This document shows, piece after piece, positions 23,201-34,152 of a stretch of DNA of 64,000 nucleotides (position 1 is the first letter of the stretch; each line of letters opens with the position of its first letter). Origin of the DNA: Mugil cephalus (lineage: Eukaryota > Chordata > Actinopteri > Mugiliformes > Mugilidae); the NCBI RefSeq assembly GCF_022458985.1, contig NC_061777.1, forward strand, positions 9,712,668 to 9,776,667. Direction: 5' to 3'. A program made the translations under genes and the position numbers. The notes under the pieces were generated by a model. That model worked only from the letters and a program-made list of their open reading frames with translations. It did not search any database and had not been told where the DNA came from.

Positions 23201-26200
23201 AAAAGACAAGAGTTTACTTTTTTATTTTTTCTATACATTTTGTTTTTCAAAAAACGTATAATTTAATCTATGTAGATATATGTGGATATAGATACAGAGA
23301 TATGTCGATATAAATGCAGTACAGAGTGCTACTTATCCTTTTCTGTTTATTCATGTGTTTTTATTTTGTTTGTATTACTTGTTTTAATGTATGGCGGCCT
23401 TCGGTGCCAGAAAGGTGCCTAAAATAAAATGTATTTTTATTTTTATGTATTGTTATTATTTGTTATTATTGCTATTAATAGTAGTAGTAGTAGTAGTAGT
23501 AGTACTCTGCCATGTTGAGTCCTGTAGCAGTCACCTGCAATCTCTGTTTCCACTGAATCTGTTTGACTGTGCATTTATGGATTCAAAACTTGTTAGATGG
23601 TTTTGTAATCTTATCAGGTGTGATGAACAACAATACTGAAAACTCATTTTGCAATTCTGTCACTTCCACAAACATGTTCTGTGAAGATCAGATTGTGACT
23701 CAGAGTTAGAGGACTAACTTAATTTGGACTTGAAATTAACTTGTAATTCCAGAAGTGCACTTACTTTTGCACCCAACGGATACTGTACGTAATATTGGTT
23801 CATTTTTCTGATTAAACAAATAAACCAGAACAATATTTTTGAAAAATGTGAAGGGCGCAGATATATATATAAATATAGATCATACCACTCATAACCATCT
23901 CTGTTCCATTTCCAAATCAATGTCTTCTTGTAATCTTAACAGCCATATTGATGGGTGTCACTGTGCACATCCACACATTTCATATCACCACTGAATAAAG
24001 ATAAGAAGATAAGTGAGCAGAAGTTATGAGCTATATGCCTGGTCTTTAAAACAGACTTCTTACTGTGTTTAGCAATGGCATGCTGCATATCAGTATTTCT
24101 CCATAGGAAAAGATAATTGGATTTTTATTTATTTTATTTTATTAAGAAATTGTATATTTTTTTTCTTTAAAAAAAGTACTATCTTTGATTTCCCATGGCT
24201 CATAAAGATGTTACTGATATATGAAAAAATGTCTGGTTAGGTATCAAGGTCAACAATTAGACTTTAGCTCAGTCTGATGTCATAAGGCGCCAGCCTTTCA
24301 CTTATCATCACCCTGAAATATGTGAATATTTGACAAAACCCGAATGGATAATCCATCTGCTGAAAAGATAGCAGGTACCCAGTGTGTGTTAGCCATTATG
24401 TAACTATGTGACAAATAGTAGGCAGGTAATTTCATAAACATAAGAGCGAGCAGTTGAGTTTGAAACATTTAAATTTCGGTCACTTATCACAAATAAAGCA
24501 TAAGAGTGTGGGGCAGCATTTGGTCAGTAAGATCCAAAGCAATAAATGGAAAACCTCAAATAACGAGTTGCCAATCAAAAGTCAACTCTAGGTCCTTCAT
24601 TTTTTATCAGCGTAACTCAGCTATCCACTAGGCTGTTCAGCCATCTGGCGTATCACACATGACCCTAAAGTCCTTTCACAAAACTAAGACCGAATGGTAC
24701 CATTGTAAAAGGCAGTGTGAAATGTATGCCATCAAGGAGCACTTGAGGTCACAGCTTAAAAATAGCACCAAAAGCATATCAAGGGCAGCCACTGACCAGA
24801 TGACTACCCTTTCTAGAGAGTTCCATGGGCTCCTTGGCTTGATTTACATCCTGTTGTGCATTACTACCTATGGGACCATACACACATGTAGGTCCGTATT
24901 TCTAATTTATATTAAAACTTTGCCACAGCTGAAACTCAATTAAAATGTCTAATTTTTTTAAATAAAGTTTCGGAAATTTCTGAAGGAAATATTTTTGGTT
25001 GGTTATAAGGTTGTGTACAATAGCGTTGGTTATTTGCTTTCGCTTAGTGTCAATACCAGTTAAGAGGCCTTGGTATTTACTGATATGCATTATTGCGTGT
25101 AGGTCAGGGTGCCCCTGGAAAAGGGCATATGCCACAATGCCGACCCTGTAAATGAGTAACACCGGGTGACAGAACAAATTAGTTCTGTAAATCACACGTC
25201 ATGCTCTGCTCTATCAGCTGACAGCTACACTGAAGTTGTGCATTCAGACCTCTCTGATTGGGAGCTGTTTGTAGATACAGGTAACAACATTTAATCTGGA
25301 CTCTGGGCTATTATGACTGTACCTCTGCTTCTACAAGTGCCCCTCTATCTTTTAGTTATTGCATAACTAATTATTCATTATTTCATTATTTGCCTCCATT
25401 TTGCTTGCATGAACTCCCTGCATGTTTACGTTTTGTCTCCATGGGTAAAACTGTACCAGAATGTCAACACGTAGTGTAATAACTACAGCGTTTTCCTTGA
25501 GTGCTCTTAGAAAAACTCACTGAATCAGGACAAGTGGCAGCAAGTTAACTGTCCCTACGGTTTTTGGTACTCTTCCAAAGGCAGCATTGCGTGAACATGC
25601 AAAAAATGTACATATGTGGGAGCTGAAAGAACACCTTCAACATGACAGATGGCAATCCAAAATTGCCCAAATTTGGGCAGATGATTATGTAAAACCTGAC
25701 AGTCGCACAACTGTGGGTGTGTATGCTGAAAGCATTCCAATTTTCTCCTCACGATGTCACCGATACTTTATTGCCAGCTAGAACCACACTGACCTTTGAC
25801 GTATCTAATCTCTTTACAGTGGTCTCATCTCATCCCGACTGTGTGGCCTACATCTGCAGACAGACAATCTCACCTCGTATGATATAATCATTGATATAAC
25901 TACTGAAGCCACATAGGTTAATGTACTGCAGTCCATTTAATGACATGTTACTCAATAACTGAGCCCCAACCTAAAAGTAGGGGACAAGTCTCAACATGAA
26001 TTCAAATGCACAAGCACCTGTTGAATTCAAAGGACTGTTTCTTTTCCTTGTAAAACGTGTCTCTTTTTGGTTACCAGCTAAATCTGTAGCATGCAGTTCG
26101 TTGTTTTATTTTTCCCTTGTTGCTTTGGAAATCTAAATTTTTCTTTTCAAATTATCTGTGCTGCATATTGGCCCTATGTGCGTGACAAGAATACAGTTTG

Positions 26201-26640
26201 CTCACTATCATTATCAACATTAGTGAGAAAACCCTAACCCCAACTTTCCAAGAGGTGTTTGTGTGAATCCTGCAGACGTGCTGGACAACGACCAGAGTCC
26301 CACCCTCTGTCCCTTTTCACTTCCCCTCCCTGTGCAGAAACTAAGAAACAGAATTGCACAATGTTTTCCATGTTCACGCAGCTTCACAAGACACCTATAG
26401 AAAACAGACAAGATTTAAAGGAACCAATTCCATTTACAATGCAAATACGTGCACTATCTTGACATATCATTGTACAGAGGCGACTTTTTCTCCTCACACT
26501 AGTCCACTGAGGATACTGGTCAGGCTGCCAAGTGCAATAAAACATTTACCAGGAAAGATATGTGGCCCGTCAAGGAATCTCTTGCACTTTAACTTTTTTG
26601 ACTTGATAAAAATGCGGAATCAGCATACAGCTGCGACTGA
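23201..26640. other. Intergenic DNA between znf131 and selenop
   Basis: No supported exon. It includes the AGT repeat at 23480-23503 and AT-rich tracts. A plus-strand frame near 25587-25781 has no family I recognise. Confidence 0.4.
23480..23503. repeat. (AGT)n microsatellite
   Basis: Eight AGT units. Confidence 0.95.
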
Positions 26641-26679
26641 ACTTTGCCCTCCTTCCACACTGAACAACAACAGGCAGAG

Positions 26680-26779
26680 TATAAAAGGGGGGAGCAGGGG
26701 AGGAAGAGGCTTGTTTTTGTTCACAGAGTTGAAGGAAAGCAGAGCTGAACAGAAGGAAAGAAGACTTTTACACCAGAGG
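26680..26779 (+). promoter_or_regulatory. selenop: selenop TATA box and noncoding first exon
   Basis: TATAAAA at 26680-26686 in a GC-richer context. A start about 25-30 nt downstream gives a short 5' UTR exon ending at 26779 before a strong donor GTAAGT. The acceptor TGCTCAG at 27250-27256 starts the first coding exon. A TATA-driven promoter fits a liver-type, strongly expressed secreted protein. Confidence 0.75.
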
Positions 26780-27290
26780 GTAAGTGACAGATTTTGTATA
26801 GTTTTATCAAGTCGCTTCAAATTACGCAAATCCCGACATTCCCACGACGTGAGGGTGTAAAGTCTTGTATACAGTGTACAGTCTTGTATATTTGATGAAT
26901 GCAAATGTTTTCGTTGTGCATGCATGGTATCCTATTTTGGTCAGATATTCAGTGACTTTGGCTAAACATGTTTTATTTTTACTGTAAGCTTTTATTAAAA
27001 TTGAAACACCACGATTTAGGAACTTCAAGTAAACAGATCTGTTCACTCAACTAGTTGAGCAGTACTTCTTAGGTAATGCTGCCGTATCAGACTGGATGAG
27101 AAGATGTAACAGTTTGGAGGGATACATAAAATGATTTGCAAAAACGCTTTAGTGAATTTGTTAGGTGAGTTCAACCCATGTCCTTCTCCCCTTTCAACTC
27201 TCAAACTTCTCCCTTCTCCCTCCTCCCACCCCTATCTCTTCCCTCTCTGTGCTCAGCAGATCGGGGCAGCGAGGAAGCAGCACCACAGGC

Positions 27291-29049
27291 ATGTGGGCGG
27301 CCCTCGGTCTGCTCCTCACTCTCTGCCTGCTCCATGGGGGCGGAGCAGAGAGTGACGGGGGTGGGCCGCGCTGTCAGCTGCCGCCAGCCTGGAAGATAGG
27401 GGAGGTGGAGCCCATGAAGGGGTCAATGGGCCGGGTGACGGTGGTGGCTCTTCTTCAGGCCAGCTGACTGTTCTGTTTGGTGCAGGCTTCCAGGTATGCA
27501 CCAGTCACATGATGACAAGTGTGTAATTTGACAGACAACATATAAATCATATTAGATATTCAAAGAGACAAGTTCATTTCAAGGCCTAGTCTTTGAGGTT
27601 TGCAAATTTTGCCCAAATATGGTAGGTGGTTCTTATGCAAATATTCCAAAGTTCACAGCCCAAGAAGCACATCCTGTTCACTAATGCTGACATTCAGGAA
27701 AGCACCATTAAGCAGTCTGTTACATGTAAACTCATTTTTGAATTCATTGTCTCCCTTCCACGTAGAATGGATGGCCTGCGCCAAAAGCTGGAGAGACAGG
27801 GTCTGAGGGATGTGGTCTACATGGTGGTTAACCACCAGGGGGAGCAAGCACAGCGCCTGCATCCCCTGCTCTCAGAGAAACTTTCACAGAACATCATGCT
27901 CTACAAACAGGACGAGCAACAGACTGATGTTTGGCAGACCCTCGGGGGGGATAAAGATGACTTTCTCATTTATGACAGGTTTGTTGCATGCACTAGATCG
28001 TTCGTTCTCAAGATCACATTTGGTTTTAGCCTCACAATGGTTTTCTGTCCTTTTCCCATCAGGTGTGGTCGTCTCACCCACCACATCTCTCTTCCATACT
28101 CCATCATTGGACAAGGCCATGTTGAGAGTGCAATTAAAGATACCTACTGCAAACGCATATGTGGAGAGTGCTCACATGAGGTAATGAAGTTGTCAAAAAA
28201 AAAAGTGCTGTGCTCTTTCAGTGAGAGACAACCGTGAATGCTAATATCTCTTTTGGCACTGTTTCCATTTTTCCACAGAGTGCTGAGACCCCAGAGGAGT
28301 GCAAAGAGACGGCAGATGCACAGCCCGATGCAGGAGGTGTCCCAGCTGCAGAGGGTGACGCTGGACATGGTCACGGGCTTGATCATGGCCATGGTCACCA
28401 TCATGGCCATCACCATCGTCATGGCCACCATGGTCACCATGGTCACCACGGTGACCACGGTCAACATGGAGACGGTCAAGGTTTCCACCCCCGTGGCCTC
28501 GGCCATGATCAAGCCGGTGGTCATCACCATGGAAGCCATGATGGCGCAGGCCATGGATCTCACCATGGACAAGGTCAAGGGCAGGAAAGTGTTAGACTGC
28601 AGGGTCATGGCCAGGAAGGTGGGATACCTCAGGGTCAGCAACATGTAGATTTTTCCCAGGTGCAGCAAGCAGTGCATACACAACACATGTCACAGGGGGC
28701 CCATGCTGCCCCTGTTAGGCCCTGACAACAAGAGAGGTCGAGGTGAAAGCCAAAGTACAGCTGACAGCGGGCAGCAGGCTCTGACAATGAAGCCTCTCCC
28801 AAAGCCAGCTGATGCTGACACTGACGCAGGCTGTTTGGCGAAGCAGGGAGCGAGCAGCCAGTCGGTCTCTGACACTGTGACGAGGCTCTTCCCGCCTCCT
28901 GACGGTGACACGGACAGACAGGCAATGCAGCCAATAATGTCAGGGAGACCTGACAGTGACGCATGCCCTCTGCTGCCTGACAGCAGCCTCAGGCAGCCCC
29001 ATGAGCCTGACCTCCAGGTGTTGCTAGCTGAGAATGAGACCACCAGTAA
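27291..29049 (+). CDS. selenop: Selenoprotein P with 17 selenocysteine codons
   Basis: Coding exons 27291-27493, 27766-27978, 28063-28180 and 28279-29049 sum to 1305 bp, 434 residues plus a TAA stop. A signal peptide (MWAALGLLLTLCLLHGGGAES) is followed by a thioredoxin-like domain with a U-x-x-C motif: the TGA at 27465-27467 is residue 59, inside VTVVALLQAS-U-LFC. Further matches are NQQGEQ-like VVNHQGEQ, QTDVWQTLGGDKDDFLIYDRCGRL and CKRICGEC. A His/Gly-rich stretch (about 208-240) suits heparin and metal binding. Reading through TGA, the C-terminal half has Sec at 327, 334, 340, 356, 358, 360, 376, 386, 388, 403, 405, 412, 420, 422, 429 and 431, with family landmarks SUCUHURRLFG and TUQURMPSAAUQ. 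Known role: secreted selenium carrier from liver. Ordinary gene finding would truncate it at 27467 or 28725. Seventeen Sec equals the number reported for zebrafish SelP. Confidence 0.97.
28369..28480 (+). repeat. selenop: His/Gly-encoding CAY-GGN repeat in selenop
   Basis: Degenerate repeats of GGCCATGG/CACCATGG type encode alternating His and Gly. The repeat keeps the other frames open and produces spurious ORFs on both strands. Confidence 0.85.
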
Positions 29050-29370
29050 GCTGGTTCTGACATCAGTCTCACAATAACACCAGCTAGCAACACTGAGGCA
29101 GAGCGCTCTTTTTTTTACCAACAAGTATTACTCTGGGAGAGGGGAAGGCAATCCTGACAGCAGGGATGTGGGGTCGATGAAGAGGTTACATCTAATTTTA
29201 CACAGATTAAGATAACACAAGATAAATAGACACATCAACCATGTAATGCAAGTAATTAAATTGTGGTTTAATGCGTATCACCCGGCTCATCCTGCCTGTC
29301 ATTGGGTTGCTCTCGGCCTCTCCTAGGAGTGCATGTGGTCAGCATGTTCATAAACTGCCTCCTCCATTTT

Positions 29371-29446
29371 GCTCCCTCCTTCCTTTATGAAACCAGATGC
29401 AGAAACTATGCTCTAGTGGCGTCTGGTTGATGTCAGGCAGGAGAGA
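29371..29446 (+). ncRNA. selenop: SECIS element 1 (selenop 3' UTR)
   Basis: The SECIS core is visible: ATGA at 29387-29390, unpaired AA at 29403-29405 and TGAT at 29428-29431. Helix II pairs ACCAGA (29392-29397) with TCTGGT (29422-29427). The pyrimidine-rich strand before the core (CTCCCTCCTTCC) can pair with the purine-rich strand after it (GGCAGGAGAGAG). It lies about 320 nt after the TAA stop and should direct Sec insertion at the TGA codons. Confidence 0.9.
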
Positions 29447-29882
29447 GAGGAGAGGGAAGCTCACGAACATGATGAACACTTAAAACGATTCAAAGTCAAG
29501 AATGAGAAACAACTTAAAATGTGAAAGAAGTAGTACAGGAACAAAATTAGAGAACATAGCGTTACTTTATATCGAATGGGATTATTACCACACATTAAAA
29601 GGGTTATATTCAATGGTATCTATTTGTCTAGGAACTCCAAAACACAGGCCAAGTAAGAAATGTTCTATAAATCAGCATGCCCATAGGGTGTGCTATCACA
29701 CCATCATTGTTATTGAACACACATATATACTTTTGCTTTGTCCTTGTGCAGAAGCTTTAACGTCTCTCAGGTATATCTTTTTGGATATTTTATGTTTTTT
29801 TTTTCTTTGCATTCACAACATTTGCTACGTAGGCTGCAGACTGCATACATTTATACAAAGATAAGAGATTGTTGGAATACAC

Positions 29883-29948
29883 TCTGTGCTTAATGATGGA
29901 TTCTGTGGGAAGGCAACGGTCACCTTGAAAACCTGATGCTTGCACAGA
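29883..29948 (+). ncRNA. selenop: SECIS element 2 (selenop 3' UTR)
   Basis: ATGA at 29893-29896, 13 nt to an AA pair at 29910-29911, then TGAT at 29934-29937. The basal helix is perfect: TCTGTGC (29883-29889) with GCACAGA (29942-29948). Helix II is weaker than in SECIS 1, with internal mismatches. Two SECIS elements in one 3' UTR is the hallmark of selenoprotein P mRNAs. Confidence 0.88.
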
Positions 29949-29992
29949 GATTGTATTGTGCGAAGGATGTTAAACGTGGAAACCGAGCGCTG

Positions 29993-29998
29993 AATAAA
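29993..29998 (+). terminator. selenop: selenop poly(A) signal
   Basis: AATAAA about 45 nt after SECIS 2, giving a 3' UTR near 960-970 nt that keeps both SECIS elements. Confidence 0.8.
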
Positions 29999-30095
29999 GA
30001 TGGCTGAGTAAATATTTGTGCGTGCGTTATTGTCAGACTAAAATAAGATATGCAGTTCTCCTCTCACTGAATATATACACATCTGTGGATCATCC

Positions 30096-30358
30096 TACAG
30101 ATTCTTCACTAGTTTGGGATCTAGTAAATTTGGAGGCCAGGTCAACAACACCTTGTGCTGTTTTTCCATGTTATTTGAGTTGTTCCTTAACCATTTTTAT
30201 GTCTGTGCCTGTGTCAGATGCCTGGTCAGGTCTGCGTGGGTGGTAAATGTCTAAGTAACATTTACACAAATGCCAGGTCCAAACGTTTCCCAGCAGAGCA
30301 CTGAATTGTCACAAGATGGTCATTATGTCATTTACTTTTCCTCTCAGTGGCACTAAAG
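30096..30358 (+). mobile_element. Remnant of a common fish DNA transposon
   Basis: Segments such as AAATTTGGAGGCCAGGTCAA, CATTTACACAAATGCCAGG and CGTTTCCCAGCAGAGCA match a transposon family very common in teleosts, read from the noncoding strand. A related fragment lies at 62700-62950. No intact transposase remains. Confidence 0.7.
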
Positions 30359-31026
30359 TTGTGGGTGATTGGTGTATATTTATTTACTTGCTTATTTATT
30401 TTTAGAAGAATTAAGGCGCATGATACAGAGCATCCCTCGGTCATATTCATTCACTATTCTGAACATGCTTTTTGCGGTCGGACACACAGTATGTGACGTC
30501 AGCAAAGCAGGGAGATCATATCATCTACGACTTGTATCTATTTCAGTACAATTTCATCTATTTTATAAATAACCTACGCATAACAGTTTTTCCTGATCAA
30601 TCCTTGGACAGGACATGTGCTGTTCCTCCCATTATGTGTCAGCAGATGGCAATGAAGGTCTATAGGATAAACCTCCAACGCAGCTGGTATGGACTAAACC
30701 TCTGTTGACAACGCCGCCCTAATGAGCTTTAAACAGAGTGCCTTTTCATTTAAATCATTAACATATAAGTGCCATCTTTTTTTTCCAACCCGAAGCTTGT
30801 GCATGTCAGCCGTCTTTTTCGATAGTTTCTATTTTCCCATGATACGTCCACAAACATATAATTTGAGCAATACCTTGTAGTTCAGCTCATTTTGAATGCA
30901 AAAAATACGCTGCTCCAAGTGACAGATTTTTATAATTGCAGAGGTCATCTTTCTAAAAATCTCTTTTTGGTCATTTATGGTTTTACATAGTTCCTCAATG
31001 GTAAATCGTATTTGTAACATACCCCA

Positions 31027-31240
31027 TGTTGCTGAAAGTATTCACTCACCCATCTAAACAGTTGAATTCAAGTGGTCCTAAGCAATTAAGTCAAGCACCT
31101 AGGCATGAAGACTGCTTCTGTTGAAGCTGTTACAGCTGCAAATGGAAGGTCTACTTCATATTAAACCCTATGTATTAAGAATGGGATGTCACTCAAGTGT
31201 GTAAAGGCAGATGAGCAAATACTTTTGCCAATATAGTGAA
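31027..31240 (+). mobile_element. Internally deleted Tc1-like transposon (MITE-like)
   Basis: The left end (GCTGAAAGTATTCACTCACC) and the right end (GAGCAAATACTTTTGCCAATAT) are inverted copies, as in Tc1-family elements. Between them lie AAGCACCTAGGCATG and then ATTAAACCCTATGTATTAAG, sequences that flank a transposase gene in full-length fish relatives. The transposase gene itself is missing. Confidence 0.75.
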
Positions 31241-34130
31241 TATGCATACATGTATTGATGATGGACTTCTTGTTAAACCTATGTTAGTTTATACAGATAA
31301 TATGTGTAGAAATAAATAGGATGATTCTTCTTGTAAACAACCAGTTTGGATTCTAGGTGCTTCTGTTCGTCTTTACATTGAGAATTGCGTTATATTTAAG
31401 TTGCATCAGACAATGTACCATCATCAGGCAAAGGAGAGCAAGTCCTTTTTCTGTAAAACGTAACACTTTTAATGTCAATATATGGCTCTGAAACTGTGAG
31501 ACTGCCTCCTAGACCCAAAGTGAAACACCCTCTGCTTAGTGTTATGTGGCTGAATTGCCTGTTGGACTGTGTGCCTGAAAAGGTCAACAACCAGCCGGAG
31601 GTAATAAATGAGGCTGAGGTGGACTGCTTGTGTGGGCGTAATTGGGCTGAAGATCCAATACAGGGGAACAGTGACTTATGGGTAATTACCTGCAATGTCC
31701 TGAGACAAAGAGCTGTGAGTGGCTGTCTCTCTGATTCAATCAGCCCCACACAGAGCAGCGCAGTACACAGCCTGGGCCTTAATTGTTCAATATGCTTTCC
31801 CCTCGATGCACAACTGTTTTTGCAGCCGTTTCCCCTTCACTTATTCCAGCGGCGGCGGCGGCGGCGAAGAGACAGAATCACACACTTCTGAACTCGCTCA
31901 CACAAAGTTGTTCCGCGCTGCTCGCAAAACAAGCACCCGTTCCTCCGCCCTGCAACCACCGCACACGTATATGGGAGCAGATCTCGTTTATTATCTCTGA
32001 GACACATATAAGGAAATTTGTTTGCATTTGAACTCTCGGGGCACAGTCGGCTGAACACTTTCTTTATTAATATCATGTTCTGTCACCGAATCCGGGTCTG
32101 AACCGACCTTTACAGTACATTATGCTGCTCCTGTGCTTTTAATAATACACTCGGCACCAAGTTAAGGAGGCCATGTGAATTAAGCACTGTTGGGGATTAT
32201 CTAAGGTCAGTAACATGTGGAATCTAATTTGTTCATTTTACATTTGCAGCTCCAACACTAACATTAGATTAGCAGAAAATTAAATAATGACTCCAATTTC
32301 CAGTGTGGAAATTGAAGGGAATGTTAAGATACGATGAATCCTGGGAGTGTTTTGAGGGAGTAGCATCGAGGAGGAAGACAACATCTGACAAAACATGATG
32401 CATAAGATGCTGTATATTTATTGTGTAACTTGTTGCGAGCTTATTGATCACACATACAACACCGGAAAGGCTCAATTGGTAAGCAAACAATATCAAATCA
32501 ACACAGTTCTTGGCCCTGAGTAAAACAGCAGCAAACAGACAGTGGCTCCAAGAACAGAATAACATGAACGCAGCACAATAATATGGGCTCGTATGAATTA
32601 ATGAAGCCAGAGCAAACCGATGAATTATGGTGTTTTTCACACTTGAATGCAGAGGTTTCCGATTTTGGCATTTAGAATATTTCCAGTTTTATGAGCTTGG
32701 GCCAGATAGTGCTTTGAGGGCTCCGAGCAGACGAATAAATAACACATGGAAAGAAACAGAGAGCGGAGCCACTGTACGTTGTGTAAAAAAAAAAACAACA
32801 CAAAACAAACAAACAAACAAAAAAAAACAACAGAAAAAAAAAACAGGCTGTGTACCGCTGTACTCAAGTCAAGAATTAAACTATTTCCTTAACAAGCCAA
32901 AAAAATGTGTGGCTCAGTGCTCTTGAGTCTGATAAAGAGAAAGAACCAACACAAATTCTTGCAAGATTACTTCCAGACTTAGCTGAGCGACATAAAAACC
33001 CACCCTTGAACTGACGCAAAAACCAAGAGGCTGGGGACCGAAATGCATCATTGTATAATAAATGCACTTTTTCCATTAATGAAATGCTGAAATCACATAA
33101 CAGGAGAAGTATAAGAACGTAGAGTCACAGTTTAACTATTCCCCTCTTCCTCTATCGTGTCTTCATTAAGGATATATCTGCTTTATCTATCCATTAATCT
33201 TATGGTACATATTAAATACTCCATTACAGTACAGCATTCTAGCAATCTGTTAGTGTAAAATACATCCTATAAACTTTGTGAAACAAAACCGAAGCTTATC
33301 CATACTAAAGGTTCCTTGCTGTCTCGAGTATTGTGCTGACTAGGAAACATAAGGATACAAAACCCAAATACTATTTTAAACATCAGATACATGTGTGTAC
33401 AAAGTGCTTCCTCTAAAGTGTCTGTAACATTTATAAGCACAAAATAACACTTGTTTTTTTTTTTTTGATATATACTACATTATGAATGCGCTCGTGGTAA
33501 ACTGTCAAAAAAGAAAAAAAAATACTCAATGTAGTAAACATCTGTACAGTAAGCTTGAAGAAAAAAGCACCCCCCCACACACACAAGTTTTCTATCCAAC
33601 TGTAACCTTTAAAAATACTTTTTTTTTTAAACAACTTTTCCTCTGTATAACAATTGCATTGCATATTTCAGTTTGCACACATTCACAGTCACCATGGCAG
33701 AACTGAAACACAACCTCAACAGTACTTTTTCCATTCTCAGATCTTCCTTCATATAAACATTGAGAGCCCTCTGAGGATCTTTGGATGGGTGTGAACACTG
33801 CGAAAGGCTTCGGGACCAGGCGGTCCCGCTGAAATGCTACCGACAGCCGAGCTGCAGGTCGATATCAGTCTCATCCAATTTGTGGGTTTAATTTCACAAA
33901 AACACGACCCTTTGCCCCACCTGGCCGCAGTAAGGCTGAATGTAGAAAAAATACACGTACCGAGCAGCAATATATTGTGACTGGTAACATTAATGACATA
34001 AAAATATATACTTGTAATTTTGTAGCACTAGTAAATATATTAAGACATATCTGCGACAGCATTGGCTTGCTGGTATCATCCACACAAGAAGGCAGCAACG
34101 ATGGAACACGTGGTTCTTTTCAAAGAAAAA

Positions 34131-34152
34131 AAGAGAGAGAGAGAGAGAGAGA
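34131..34152. repeat. (GA)n microsatellite
   Basis: About ten GA units after an A run. Confidence 0.85.

Noticed and set aside
27465-27467. TGA in the first selenop coding exon as a stop or pseudogene mark
   Set aside because: It sits exactly at the known Sec position of the U-x-x-C motif, the frame continues through four exons, and two SECIS elements are present.
28144-28686. 180-codon minus-strand frame rich in Met and Val
   Set aside because: It is the antisense of the selenop His/Gly repeat; the CAT/GGC repeats read as ATG/GCC on the other strand and keep the frame open.
28690-29124. 144-codon minus-strand frame over the Sec-rich exon
   Set aside because: Shadow of selenop. No splice or start context and no family resemblance.
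30829-31020. 63-codon minus-strand frame with coiled-coil-like residues, considered as CCDC152
   Set aside because: No resemblance to CCDC152 and AT-rich flanks. It abuts a Tc1-like remnant and is more likely repeat or chance sequence.
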